Source: Gossypium raimondii (Eukaryota > Streptophyta > Magnoliopsida > Malvales > Malvaceae). Taken from it: a DNA stretch of 64,000 bases. The stretch is from contig NC_068569.1 in assembly GCF_025698545.1 (NCBI RefSeq), positions 3,224,001-3,288,000 on the forward strand. Direction: 5' to 3'. Every line of letters starts with the position of its first letter. The stretch's first letter is position 1. A program made the translations under genes and the position numbers. The notes below the pieces were generated by a model that did not search any database, was not told where the DNA came from, and saw only the letters and a list, made by a program, of their open reading frames with translations. Positions 34,780 to 45,434 of this stretch are shown here, in pieces.

Positions 34780-34864
34780 AGTGGAAATGACATGTTATCA
34801 TAAGGTGGTAACTGGTAACCCTGCAGGCCATCTGTTTGTATGACCCTTACGTTTTCGTCAAACG

Positions 34865-34874
34865 ATGTCGACAC
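34865..34874. promoter_or_regulatory. Zinc deficiency response element (ATGTCGACAC), copy 2
   Basis: A second perfect RTGTCGACAY match, 95 bases downstream of the first. Two such elements are also known in the Arabidopsis ZIP4 promoter. Confidence 0.85.
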
Positions 34875-35143
34875 TCTCTCCTTTATTCCCCCTTTCATTT
34901 CTCTTTCTTCCCTACTCTGTTTTCTGATTCTCATGCATGCCTATGTTGCTCCACATCATTTATATACTTCCATTTTAAACCACCACCATCATCCTGCCAT
35001 CTTTTTTCGTTTGATTGCCCGAGAGACTTTTCACAGTCTTTATTTGTATACATTTACAATCCAAACGTTCTTCATTCGTTTTCTTTACTTTGATTCCTCA
35101 TTTGCCATTGCGTTTGAGTGCATATTTATTGAGCGAACCACCC

Positions 35144-35148
<5 letters not shown>

Positions 35149-35175
<27 letters not shown>
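35149..35175 (+). repeat. (ATT)n microsatellite in the ZIP gene leader
   Basis: About nine ATT units without interruption, ending in ATCATCA. It lies probably in the 5' UTR and is expected to be polymorphic in length. Confidence 0.8.
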
Positions 35176-35195
35176 CATCAAGATTTGCTCTTCCC

Positions 35196-35359
35196 ATGTT
35201 CTTCATTGAGGTTAACTTCTTCTTTTTTTTTATATTCTTTCTTTGTTTTTCTTTTTATTCCTGATGTTATCGGGTTTTCAATTTTTGTTTTGTTTTTATC
35301 AGGATATCTGGCCGCTCTGCTGCATTGATTCCTTCGGATCAAAGGCTAGGTTTTTCTGA
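35196..35359 (+). other. Upstream reading frame resembling the N-terminal extension of IRT3/ZIP4
   Basis: Two exons (35196-35210 and 35303-35359; donor GTTAAC, acceptor TTATCAG) encode MFFIE plus DIWPLCCIDSFGSKARFF and then TGA. From memory, Arabidopsis IRT3 begins MFFVDVLWKLFPLYSFGSG, so this is recognisably the ancestral N-terminus. Here it ends in a stop one base before the next donor (GTAATT at 35361) and is out of frame with the main protein. It may now act as a short upstream ORF. Confidence 0.55.
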
Positions 35360-35718
35360 GGTAATTTTGAATACCCTTTTCTGGGATTATTGACTGGGAA
35401 TTGGGGAGCTTTTGCTAATGAAATTTCAAAAAAAAAAAGGCGATATCTTTGATTTTTTTTTTTATATTTGGATTTCGTAATTCTACCTAATTGGACTAGG
35501 AAGGTGTCCACTTTCATCAATGTTCAAGAATTGGATGGTAACTAAATCAGTTTTACTGTTGATTGATTAAAAAAATTCAAATGTAGAAATGAAAAAGATA
35601 CTAATACTATTCAAAATGAAGACACATTTATTCAATTAATTTCAAGTATGAAGGTATTGAATACTATTTAATTGGAAAAAGAAAAACAGAGTCCCTTTTG
35701 CAGACAATAACAGATTCA

Positions 35719-36976
35719 ATGAGCAACGTAAGCTGCCAGTCGTCGGAGCAAGAGATTTGTCGTGACGAGTCAGCTGCTTTGAAGTTAAAACCCATAGCTA
35801 TAGCCTCAATCCTCGTCGCTGGGGTAGCCGGCATTGCTATTCCACTCATTGGCAAACACCGTATGTTCCTCCGCACAGATGGAAGCCTTTTTGTTGCCAC
35901 CAAGGCCTTTGCGGCCGGCGTAATTCTAGCCACTGGCTTCGTCCACATGCTCGCCGATGGTAACGAAGCTCTCACGGATCCTTGCTTGCCCGAACACCCT
36001 TGGTCAAAGTTCCCATTTTCAGGCTTCTTTGCTATGATTGCTTCTTTGCTTACTTTGCTTGTGGATTTTGTGGGGACTCAGTATTATGAGAGGAAACAAG
36101 GTTTGGGTAGGGGAAGTACAGGAGAGTCAGGCCGAGTCGAGTCAGTAGAGTCGGATTCAGAGTTCGGGACTGTACCGGTCCTGGAAGGAAGGGACTTGCA
36201 TGCGAAGGTTTTTGGGGCAGAAGAAGGTGGGGGCATGCACATTGTTGGGATGCATGCACATGCTGCACACCATAGGCATAGTCATCCCCATGGGCAAGAT
36301 GGCTGTGATTGGTTGCTGAGGAGTCGTGGACATGAAGAGGGTCATCAACAGGGGCATAGTTATGGACATGGGCATGACTTTGGAGTTGAGGATGGTGATA
36401 ATGGAAGGAGGCACGTTGTGGTTTCCCAGGTAATTTGTTTATGCCTTGGTTAAATTGTTGCAGCACTCTCTTTTCAAGAAATGTGTTAATGAAGTGAAGT
36501 TTGTTTTTGGATTATTGCAGATATTGGAGCTTGGAATTGTATCACACTCAGTTATCATCGGGCTATCACTGGGGGTATCCCAGAGTCCATGCACAGTAAG
36601 GCCTCTAATTGCAGCATTATCATTTCATCAATTCTTTGAAGGATTTGCACTTGGAGGGTGCATCTCCCAAGCTCAATTCAAGACTCTGTCTGCAGCAATC
36701 ATGGCATGTTTTTTTGCCATAACAACCCCAGTTGGAATTGTCATTGGAACTGCCATTGCCTCGTCCTACAACCCTTACAGCCCGGCAGGTTTGCTTACGG
36801 AAGGCATCTTGGACTCTTTGTCCGCTGGAATTCTAGTTTATATGGCTCTAGTAGATCTAATTGCTGCTGATTTTCTGAGTAAGACGATGAGCTGCAATTT
36901 CAGACTTCAACTAGTATCTTACTTGATGCTTTTCCTAGGAGCTGGTTTGATGTCTTCCCTTGCAATCTGGGCCTAA
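35719..36976 (+). CDS. ZIP family zinc/iron transporter (IRT3/ZIP4-like)
   Basis: Coding exons 35719-36429 and 36521-36976 encode 388 residues. The protein imports Zn2+ (and possibly Fe2+) across a membrane, most likely the plasma membrane; the chloroplast label used for relatives rests on prediction. Eight transmembrane segments are expected. The cytosolic loop between TM3 and TM4 is rich in His (residues 179-191 and 205-219, with HHRHSHPHG and GHGHD). TM4 carries [10 protein letters not shown] (His246) and TM5 carries [11 protein letters not shown] (His273, Glu277), the metal-binding helices. [15 protein letters not shown] resembles Arabidopsis IRT3. The start used is MSNVSC, because the longer N-terminus encoded upstream is interrupted. 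Two zinc-deficiency elements upstream support bZIP19/23 control. All ZIP motifs are intact. Confidence 0.94.
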
Positions 36977-38351
36977 TTTTTAGATTAGATTAGACTTATT
37001 CATCACTTCAATTTGAGCTATTATAGTTGTTTTTTTAAATTTCTTCAAGAAAAGGGAAATGATAGATGGATAATATATAAATTGACACAGGCTCCTCACT
37101 ATTTTCACCTGTTGTAAAAGATTCAAGTCCAGATTTATAAATATTGGAATCAACGCCCAAAGTGAAGGGTATTGATGGCTCAATGATTAGCTGATGTGCT
37201 GTTCAAAGAGTTTGGTTGTAGATAAAACAAGTGTCTATGTAATCTGTCTTCAAATTGCTTTACAGGTAAGGCTAGCGAGCTTGGTTGTAATAACGAATCT
37301 TTCCCTTCTCCCCAATCCCTGCATTTGCAACCTCCATAGAAAAAGAAAAAGAGAAACACCTTTGTTGCAAATCCTGCATGAGCAAGACATGACCAAAAGA
37401 ACATAAAGGTACTCGAGTACTTTAATGAAGGAACCGAATAGTAAAGGTCTTTCTTGTTGTTTAAGGTTGATTTCATTGGTGCATCAAATCAAGTTATATC
37501 AAATCGAACACAGGAAAGAATTCCTGGATTGATGTTTGATTGTGATAAATGGTTAGAATAGGGAGGTCTTTGCAATCCCATGTAACAAAGCATGTCAGGC
37601 CCTAAAATTGGTGTATTTGCAATCCAGCTAGCAACTTTCACGACATGGATTGTGGACCTCTCAAAGCCAACTTATGACAGATAATATCTCTTTTAGCCAT
37701 GGCGCTTTTAGTCCTGCAAGGTAGGTTTGCTTCTTAAAGCAACCTCCGAGCTGTTTCTTGAAAAGGCTAAATAGTATAAACACAACATAAGATATTTGAT
37801 AGCAATAGAATCTTATACGTTTTAATAAAAAAAATTAATAGTCTATTATCATATTAGTTGAACCAGTATCCAAAATGTAGTTATTGGGAAAACGTGGTAC
37901 TTTGCTTGTTAATTGATGTACTATTAAAGATTAAATTAGATAAATTAATTGCTCCTAGCACTTTCATTGTACTCCAACTACATATCCCTGCCTAATTAAT
38001 TATTGATTATGATGTAAAGATGTGATTAATATCAATTAGTTTGATCTAATTATTATTAATTCTAAAAAGCCGAGATTCATAAAGTCCAAAAACTAATGGT
38101 ATGAGAATACTACTCCATCAACTAGAACAGAAAGGCATAAAGTTTTAGACAGGAAGATTTGAGAAGGGCAATCTCGTGAACTTCAAATTTGTTATTAAAG
38201 TATTAAAGTTGTCTTCCTCGACGCATTCCCTATTCCCTATTCCTTTTAGTTTCCTTCAATTATATTCTTCCTAAAATCTAATCTCCCTTTTTCTTCTATA
38301 TTGACAAATATTTTTTGTCCCTATTTTCGTCACCTCTTTCATCCTCTGTTT

Positions 38352-38390
38352 GCCACGTCATCTCTCTTCCACCTACCATCCTACGTGGCA
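38352..38390 (+). promoter_or_regulatory. Two ACGT-core (ABRE/G-box-like) motifs
   Basis: GCCACGTCA (38352-38360) and TACGTGGCA (38382-38390) are in opposite orientation, about 30 bases apart and about 30 bases above the TATA box. Paired ABRE-like motifs often bind ABA-pathway bZIP factors, but no response was shown for this gene. Confidence 0.5.
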
Positions 38391-38417
38391 TCCAACCCCC
38401 CCCCCCCTTTTCTCTTA

Positions 38418-38425
38418 TTTATAAG
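38418..38425 (+). promoter_or_regulatory. Probable TATA box of the acidic protein gene
   Basis: TTTATAAG lies 59 bases before the ATG at 38484, just after a C-tract, which fits a short leader. Confidence 0.5.
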
Positions 38426-38483
38426 GATTATTACGAGTTTCTTCCCAACTCTCAACTCAACATATAATTAAGAAATTCAATTT

Positions 38484-38990
38484 ATGATGATGCTAGGAGG
38501 AGGTAAAGAAGACTTGAATTCGCCGGAGATTGGACTTCCCGGCAACGTCGCGGGGAATTTGAACGTCTTGTTGACGGACTCCGACGACGGAAGCGAGTTC
38601 TCCTATGAGGGTTCTGTCGAAGAAGAGAAACTGGAGGAGATAATGCAAGAGCTTTACAAAGAGATAACATCAACATCACCGCCACCTTCTGTAACTTTTC
38701 CCTCGCTCTCATCGTCTTCTTCTTCACTGGCGTTCTCTCCCGTCAGCGACGTTAAGATCAGTGAGAGCTGTGGGGCATCAATGTCTGACTCATCGTCCAC
38801 GGTGATGGCCGGCATTGCATTCGTGGGACCCACCGGTAAGTTCCCCGACGTAAAAGAAGGATCACCGGAGAAGGAATTATGGATAGAGGGTATGGAGAGG
38901 TGTGGTGAAGAAGAAGGGGAGGTTGGCGATGATCCATGGCTAGCAAGAGTTCTAGGATGGGGTCCATTGGAACTGGAAGAATGGACTTGA
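38484..38990 (+). CDS. Unrecognised acidic plant protein, 168 residues
   Basis: Single-exon frame with three ATGs in a row at the start (MMML) and codon use like a real gene. I do not recognise the family. It has no signal peptide, no membrane segment and few lysines. Three parts can be seen: an acidic N-terminal half with a predicted helix EEEKLEEIMQELYKEI (about residues 47-62); a serine/proline low-complexity middle (SSSSSSLAFSP); and a C-terminal acidic end with DDPWLARVLGWGPLELEEWT, likely a conserved tryptophan-rich motif. A promoter with a TATA box and two ACGT motifs supports expression. It may be a small regulatory or adaptor protein; that is a guess. A long antisense frame at 38654-39037 looks like its shadow. 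Confidence 0.7.
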   Translation: MMMLGGGKEDLNSPEIGLPGNVAGNLNVLLTDSDDGSEFSYEGSVEEEKLEEIMQELYKEITSTSPPPSVTFPSLSSSSSSLAFSPVSDVKISESCGASMSDSSSTVMAGIAFVGPTGKFPDVKEGSPEKELWIEGMERCGEEEGEVGDDPWLARVLGWGPLELEEWT

Positions 38991-41057
38991 AGTGAAAAAA
39001 AGCGAAAGATTGGAGATGATGATCTGTTGAGTCTCATCTCATCTCATCCATGGAGATTACCGTCCGTAGTACAGTGAAAGGATAGTGTCGTTTCTTTTAA
39101 ACCTGAATGTACTTCTCTCTCATGGTAGTTTTGGTATCTCTTTGTTTTGCAGACTAGTCCAGAATCATCATGTACTAAACCACTCACACCTTTTCTTTTG
39201 GCATCTTTCCTTTTGTCTTGTTGGGTTTCAAGTTTATCTCAAGTCAGTCCCAAGTAAATGTTAAATCCAAAAGATAAAATGCTTGTTTTGGGTGCTTTTA
39301 AGTTATTGAGTTTTGATTTAATCCCATAATGCGTTCCACCACAGCTAAATCATGTGATAATTATTCCTTCCAGAAGCAAAAAAACACTTGAAACCACTTA
39401 TTGCATCCACATCGGCTGAAAATCATGCATCATCACTTTTTCTATTTTTAATCTCATTCACGTATTTCCACCGTCGACTATAATGCATGATATTCATGTA
39501 ATAGTGGGGGAACGAAAAATATGCTTGCAATGGCAGCAACTAATTAAAGAAATAATGTGAACGAAGTTGGGGATGTGGTAATTGAAATTATTATTGCTGG
39601 ACAAACGCCCCCAAGAATATATACGGTTGAAATTAAGTAGCTACCCCAATGCGTGGTCCTTTGATCATTTGCTCGGCCCATATAATATATCCAACTAATT
39701 TCTACCTAAGGACATGTAACCACGTCACCCTCATTACTGAAACACTTACCTACTTAAACCCTCAACTCTTGCCCCTTTAATTTTTGGCTTCTTAATATAT
39801 ACTATTGCATGTCCGGATTTGTTGATTATTGCCGTATTAAGGCCTATCTCATGCTTTCTTCTAGACGATGGACTTTGCTGGCTAGCTAGAGGCAACTTAC
39901 TATCCGTAAGTGGTGAATTTAAAGAGGTTAGTTTTAGTGCTTTTATATATATATTTTGAAATTTGAAATTTCAATCATGAATGGTAGTTATTAAAATCGT
40001 TAAGATAATTCATGCTATTTTTAAAATTTTATGCGGTAAATATATCATATGTGTAATGTTATGTCAATTTGTTATTTTATATAATATTCACAAAAATACA
40101 TCGTCATTCTAGTTAATAGATTTAATGGCTACTATTTGAATTATGACTGAATTTCAAATTTTAAAAATATAGTGTTAAAATGATTAAATATATAGCAAAA
40201 TTTAACCTAAATAGATTTAAAAAGTATAGGGCTTAATTCTGCAACTTACATATATAAACTAATAGCAAAAATCTTCTACCTTCTTCTATTATAAACTAGA
40301 AGTTGAATAAAACTTTTATAATTTGGATTAGTTCAACTTAATCTAAAATTTAAACCTCAGACCATTAATTAATTTATTTAAATTAATGCATTTGTTGTGA
40401 GATGTTTATGATCTTTTCTGAATATTCACGTTAGTAAAACTCCACTCATTATTTGCCTAATGAATGTCCATTCTACTTATGGTAAAAGTTGTATTAAATA
40501 TCTACCCATCAAACCACAAGCTGCTATATCTACCCATCAGATCATTCTAACATAAAATCAGAAGTGACTTAATTTCGAAAAATAGAAAACCAACCAACAA
40601 CCATAATAGTTATCGACTAATTCATAAATCAAAATATTTTTCATTTTATTATTTTAAATAACCTTTTCCTTGTCTTCCTCACCCAAAAAAAAAAGAGAAA
40701 GAAAGTGAAACCATGACCAGCCAACCAACAATAATCATTGAAATGTGATGCACTTACTTGTTTACAAACGAAAGATGGCTGCAAGCTGCTTAGATTTGTA
40801 GACTTTGGTCCACCAAATGGTCACGCCTTGGTTGTAACTAGGTTCAGGACCATGATCCAAATTTCCAACAACAATTTGGTTCAGTGGTTCGTAGGTTTGG
40901 GCTTCTATTATAAGAAACTCCTTCCTCTTAGCCCTTTCAAGTTCCGACCTTTGTAATCAGTGGTCACACCACGGGTTCAAACAATTTTGCTTGGCTTAGC
41001 TGTTATTCCAACTAGACTTTCCAAAGCTCCCTTTACTTGTTAAACTTAAATATTTGT
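38991..41057. other. Intergenic AT-rich region
   Basis: The 3' flank of the acidic protein gene followed by AT-rich sequence with no supportable gene. A 72-codon frame at 40738-40956 has no family features. The solo LTR starts at the right edge with TTTGT at 41053-41057. Confidence 0.5.
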
Positions 41058-42470
41058 TGTCGAAACCTTTTTTTTTAAAATAGGGGTTGACTTGGATTTT
41101 GAAAAACGAAACGAAAACGAATATGGGAGTCGCCATCAATATTTTTTTATGAGGTGTGATCAGGTCACCTCGTAACAGTTTAATTTATCAAAACAACAAT
41201 TTTAATCTACAAAATCCAGAAAAATGGGTTCGGGAGTAAGTTACGTTCAAGGAAGGATTAGCACCTTTGTAACGCCCAAAATTGGTACCTAGTTGATTAA
41301 TTAGTGTCTTAGTGTCGAAAATTAAAAATTCGAAAAGAACTTAGAACACGATCCTTTTTTATTAATATTAATTAAAAATTACTCGGATAAATTGTAATAT
41401 GTAAAATGCCTCCTTATCTCGAAGAAACTAAATGTCACATCCCGTAAGTTAGGACACAACACATCGTATTTTTTAGAATAAGCTCGCCTTTATTTTTTAT
41501 TTAAACCACATTTATTTTAATTTTAAAAGGATATTCGGTTATTTAGGTTCAACGCAAGAAAAATCGAAACTAAGTAAGTTAGGGTATGACTTCTCGAATT
41601 TCCAAATACGGAATATTGCCTTTATTTTTCAAAAGTTTTGAATAACTACACATGTAATGTTTAAAACTATACATATTTATTTTATTTGGATTATAGTGTA
41701 AAGAACGAATATTTAAACACGGCTCGTGACATGATTGGAACAATAATAAGATGATAACACGAATAAGTAAAATGATGATATATCGATAATAATGAGACAA
41801 CAAATAAGTAATGGGCTTTTTAGCCCCGTTTTCAACGATTTGAAAGTCAAGCATTCTCAACCCCCAAAAAATCGAAAGAAAAGGTCCCTCCTCCTCCCTT
41901 TTAGGTCTGATTTCGACGACGGAGAAGAGACCTCCGACGATGAGACCGCGGGATGACTCCAGTAAGGTTTTCCTTCTTTCTTTTTATTTTCGTAGATAAA
42001 ATAAATAAAAAATAAAATAAAATCCTAAACGTAAAAAAAATCAAACGAAAATCACCTTAAAGATATAAAAGTTTGAAAATTTTTTTTGTATTCAATCCCT
42101 TTTTTTTTGTATTCGAAAAACTGTCCCCCGATTACATTGAATTTGTGGCTTTTATAGCCAAATGCTTTACACTGTTTGTCTTCATTTCTGCCACTGTTTC
42201 TCTGATGTTTCTTTTGGTTTGTTTGCAGGTTTTAGCGAGGTCAACGAAGATGAAGCTTGCTGTTTTGGTGCAAGGTGGCTAGTCCTCGGGCGGTGAGTGC
42301 GCTAACACCGCATGTGGAGGCAGCGGCGCAAAGGCTAGGGCTAGGGTTTCTTTTTTTGATTTTACTGAAAATGTGTAAAGTTTTGGGCCATTTGGGCCTT
42401 GTTATTTTGGATTTGTAATTAATGATATTTTTGTTTGTAAATCGGGCCCGAGCTAAATTGGGCCTCTACA
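41058..42470 (-). mobile_element. Solo LTR of an LTR retrotransposon
   Basis: A 1.41-kb unit that reads leftward as TGTAGAGGCCC...GGTTTCGACA, with TG and CA ends. It is flanked by a perfect 5-bp duplication TTTGT (41053-41057 and 42471-42475). No gag or pol sequence lies beside it, so it is best read as a solo LTR left by recombination between the two LTRs. The sequence type (GGGAGTCGCCA, CACCTCGTAACAG and AACGCCCAAAATTGGTACC) is one I recall as common in cotton, probably Gypsy. No age can be given from one LTR. Confidence 0.82.
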
Positions 42471-45434
42471 TTTGTATTATATTTTGGAGAGCATTAAATA
42501 TTTGCTTGGTTAACATGATTGTTTGAATCGAAAAGTACGTATCTATTACATTTCCAGAATTCACAATGTAATTGCAGAATTTATGGTTAAGTATACTTCT
42601 ACAAGTTTCACAAGTATTCAGGTGTTCTTCGAACCTCCTCAAGCTGTATGGGTTTTTGATTTCATATTTGTTATTGTAATTGCCTAATGCTATTTTATTT
42701 AAAAAAAATACTTTTTTCTCCATTTACTTGAAACAAATTATGAATAGAAGTTTGGGAAAATAAATCATATCAAATTTAATATATAAGTTGGGCTTCAATT
42801 TTAACGAGGGTTGAGATTCGAGTCATTTTATAAGGTAAAAACTTAATTTCAAAATAAAATAATAAATTAAAAGGTTTTTTAATATACATGTATATGTATA
42901 GTATATATCCATAAAATTCGACAAGGAGATAGCATTCAAGTTGCCAACAAGAACTTCAATCACTTATTTCATTGGACTATTGGCATTCTATATAAGGGCT
43001 CATATAAATCATCATAAAAAAAAGTATATAATTAATCTAAAATTTATCTAATTCCAGACAATTTTCATGCATACAACATAGGAGTGATTCACAGCAGTCT
43101 ACGTAGCATGCCTTATCATCATTAAAAATTTATATATGAAGATCAATCTGAGTCAGTGATCCCCAAATACACATATATGTTAAGATCATTCAAGTTTTGT
43201 CTGGTCACTGAAAACATTATTGTAAAGGATCTATGTTGAAATGACTTGACCTGAAACCTTGTCATCAAATGGTGTAAGGCTGTTAGGACTTGGCGATATA
43301 TATTCCAGTACCTTGTTTATCAAACATATCTTCAACTTGAGACAATAATATCTTTTGTCTTTTCTTTTCCAAATGTACGTTTATAAATGATCGGCCTCTA
43401 TTTTTTCGACGTTATTTCCTCTCTTATACTAAATTATGTGAAAGATAAGGTTCCATTAAATCCATAAAAAAAAAAAATTTTGAGGTTATTAAGCTTGTAA
43501 TATGAGACAAAAAGGCAAAACATGTGTGAACAAAAGGGTATGTATAGAAAAACACATTGGATCTGCAGATTCATATGTAATGTAATGATTGCTTCTTCTT
43601 TTTCTCAACTAGGTAACCTGAATATATATATTGAAAACATACACACAGGTATTACTGCTATATATTTTAATAATATTTATCTGGATGTGTTTTGGACTCT
43701 TGGTTCATTGCATATGCATGGTAAAAAATTAGGAAAGATGAAGAAAAAGGGATGGATCAAGTTGGCAAAAAGGTGTGGGGACTGAATTGGGGGGCAGCAA
43801 CAGCCAGCAGTGTCGCTAGCCTGTGGAAGGCATTTGATGGGTTTTTGGCGATACATATTGAGAACAAGATATGTTTCCATTCCGTTCCATGCAGATCTAC
43901 AACCCCATCTCTTTGTATCTGCAAAATCTGGCCCTTACACCGCTCATCATTTTCCTTCCCAGTATCTTCCAGGACTGCATATGTTTGTGCAAATCAATCA
44001 TGCTTTCACCGCTACCTAGCTATGGCCGCCTTTTTGCACTCTTAATTTGTTTAGGGTTCATTATTTTGTACATTTTCTGCTTTGTTTGTTTATCAAAGAT
44101 TACTTAAAACCCAATCTAAACAAAACCCTAAATGCATAAAATGTAAATGGCTTAATTCAGTGCCTTTTTAATAAAAAAAATCTATATTTAGTGGTAGACT
44201 CATAGGTCAACTCATAAGAATGTTAACCTAAAAGATGAAAACAGAACAACACAAGCTACAAATCGAGAAAACATAACTGATATGTTGTACTTTCAATCCT
44301 TTTGATTTATAACAAACGAAATTATAAATATAAAAATCCAAATTTAATTTTGAGGTGCCAATTTTATTTAAAATATAAATTCAACTGTTTTTTAATGTCT
44401 ATTACAGACCATGTTCGGGATCATCTCTACCAATAATGTATCTCCAAAACTTATGAGAATGCAATTTTTGCTACATCTATTACTTATTAATATAAATTTA
44501 ACTTTATAAACCTTAACTTGTTTAGTATCGTTGAAACACTTAAAATTTTGAAACTATTCAATCATTATATATAATCAACATGCTCTCAAGATATGGGGCC
44601 AAGCTGACTCCCATGGCATCAATAGTACTCCAACTTTTATTTTTTGAAAAAATTATGTTTGATGCATATATGATAAAAGGATATAAAATGTTCCAAAACC
44701 TTAGGCATACGTGAAAAATTTTCGAAAAAGAAGAAGAAGAAGATATAAACTCGTATATATTCGACAGTCGACACCCTCATCCGAAGCAGAATGGTACATT
44801 ATCTGATAATCATCTATTCACTGCTACAGAGATGCAAGCAAACTTGGCACTGTATATATCAATAAAGCAAACAAATGGAGGTGAGAATTGTTCATGTATA
44901 CCTTTTTTCTTCTTCTTATTATTATTTTTGTCTTCTCAGATGAAAAAAATATGATGCAAATGAATGAAGGAAGATAAATTAGTTACTTCATTCGTAATTA
45001 TCAATTTTCTTTTTAAATTAACGAAATATTCACTATTTTTTAAAACATTAAAGTGAGCCTTATTAAATAAATTTTTATTAGTAATTTTTTTTTTTACAAA
45101 AAACAAGTGTTATTCTAAAAATGTTTTAGAGAGGCAAAGTGATGAAAGGTTATTGCAGGTAGGGTTTTAATTTATTTTGGCATCATATACTGGTGATGAG
45201 CACCATTCAAACCTCTTTTTAGCTTTGTCTTGTTTATCTTGTTTTTTGTTTGGGTGAAATGAATTCACGTGAAGGCCTCTCAAGCCTCTTCTTTAATCCC
45301 TCACACATCCTTAGTATATAACTCCCCCTTTAACACTAATATTAACCTCCATTTCCCTATATATCCCCATTCATGGTTCTTGCTTTAATTAATTACTCCA
45401 CAATTTTCTTTCATCTTAAGATCTTCTTTTGCCA
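42471..45434. other. Intergenic upstream of the GATA factor gene
   Basis: About 3 kb of AT-rich sequence with no supportable gene. Overlapping frames at 43522-44107 show no domain. A TATA box (45315) and CT-rich leader of the GATA gene lie at the right end. Confidence 0.5.
45315..45321 (+). promoter_or_regulatory. Probable TATA box of the GATA factor gene
   Basis: TATATAA lies 120 bases before the ATG at 45435 and is followed by C/T-rich leader sequence. Confidence 0.5.

Larger units (their letters stand above)
34547..35718. other. Promoter and 5' leader region of the ZIP transporter gene
   Basis: Contains two zinc-deficiency elements (34770 and 34865), a CT-rich leader with an (ATT)n microsatellite (35149-35175), and two small leader exons inferred at 35196-35210 and 35303-35360 with GT-AG borders. 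It ends with an acceptor TTTTGCAG at 35703. Open frames in the CT-rich part are low-complexity artefacts. Confidence 0.6.
36977..38483. other. Intergenic between ZIP and the acidic protein gene
   Basis: No supportable gene. The start is probably the ZIP 3' UTR. The last 150 bases form a promoter with two ACGT motifs, a C-tract (38397-38407) and a TATA box. The middle is AT-rich. Confidence 0.5.

Noticed and set aside
34836-35328. 162-codon plus-strand frame upstream of the ZIP gene
   Set aside because: Composition follows the CT-rich leader and the ATT microsatellite (poly-Tyr/Ile); not a protein signature.
35698-35718. ZIP start at 35698
   Set aside because: It has no ATG and spans a clear splice acceptor (TTTTGCAG ending at 35703); the first in-frame ATG is 35719.
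38654-39037. 127-codon antisense frame over the acidic protein gene
   Set aside because: Ser/Pro-rich shadow of the plus-strand frame, with no promoter or domain of its own; the plus-strand frame has a TATA box and better composition.
43522-44107. Several overlapping frames upstream of the GATA gene
   Set aside because: Three frames overlap on one strand and one on the other; no homology recognised and no splice pattern that links them.
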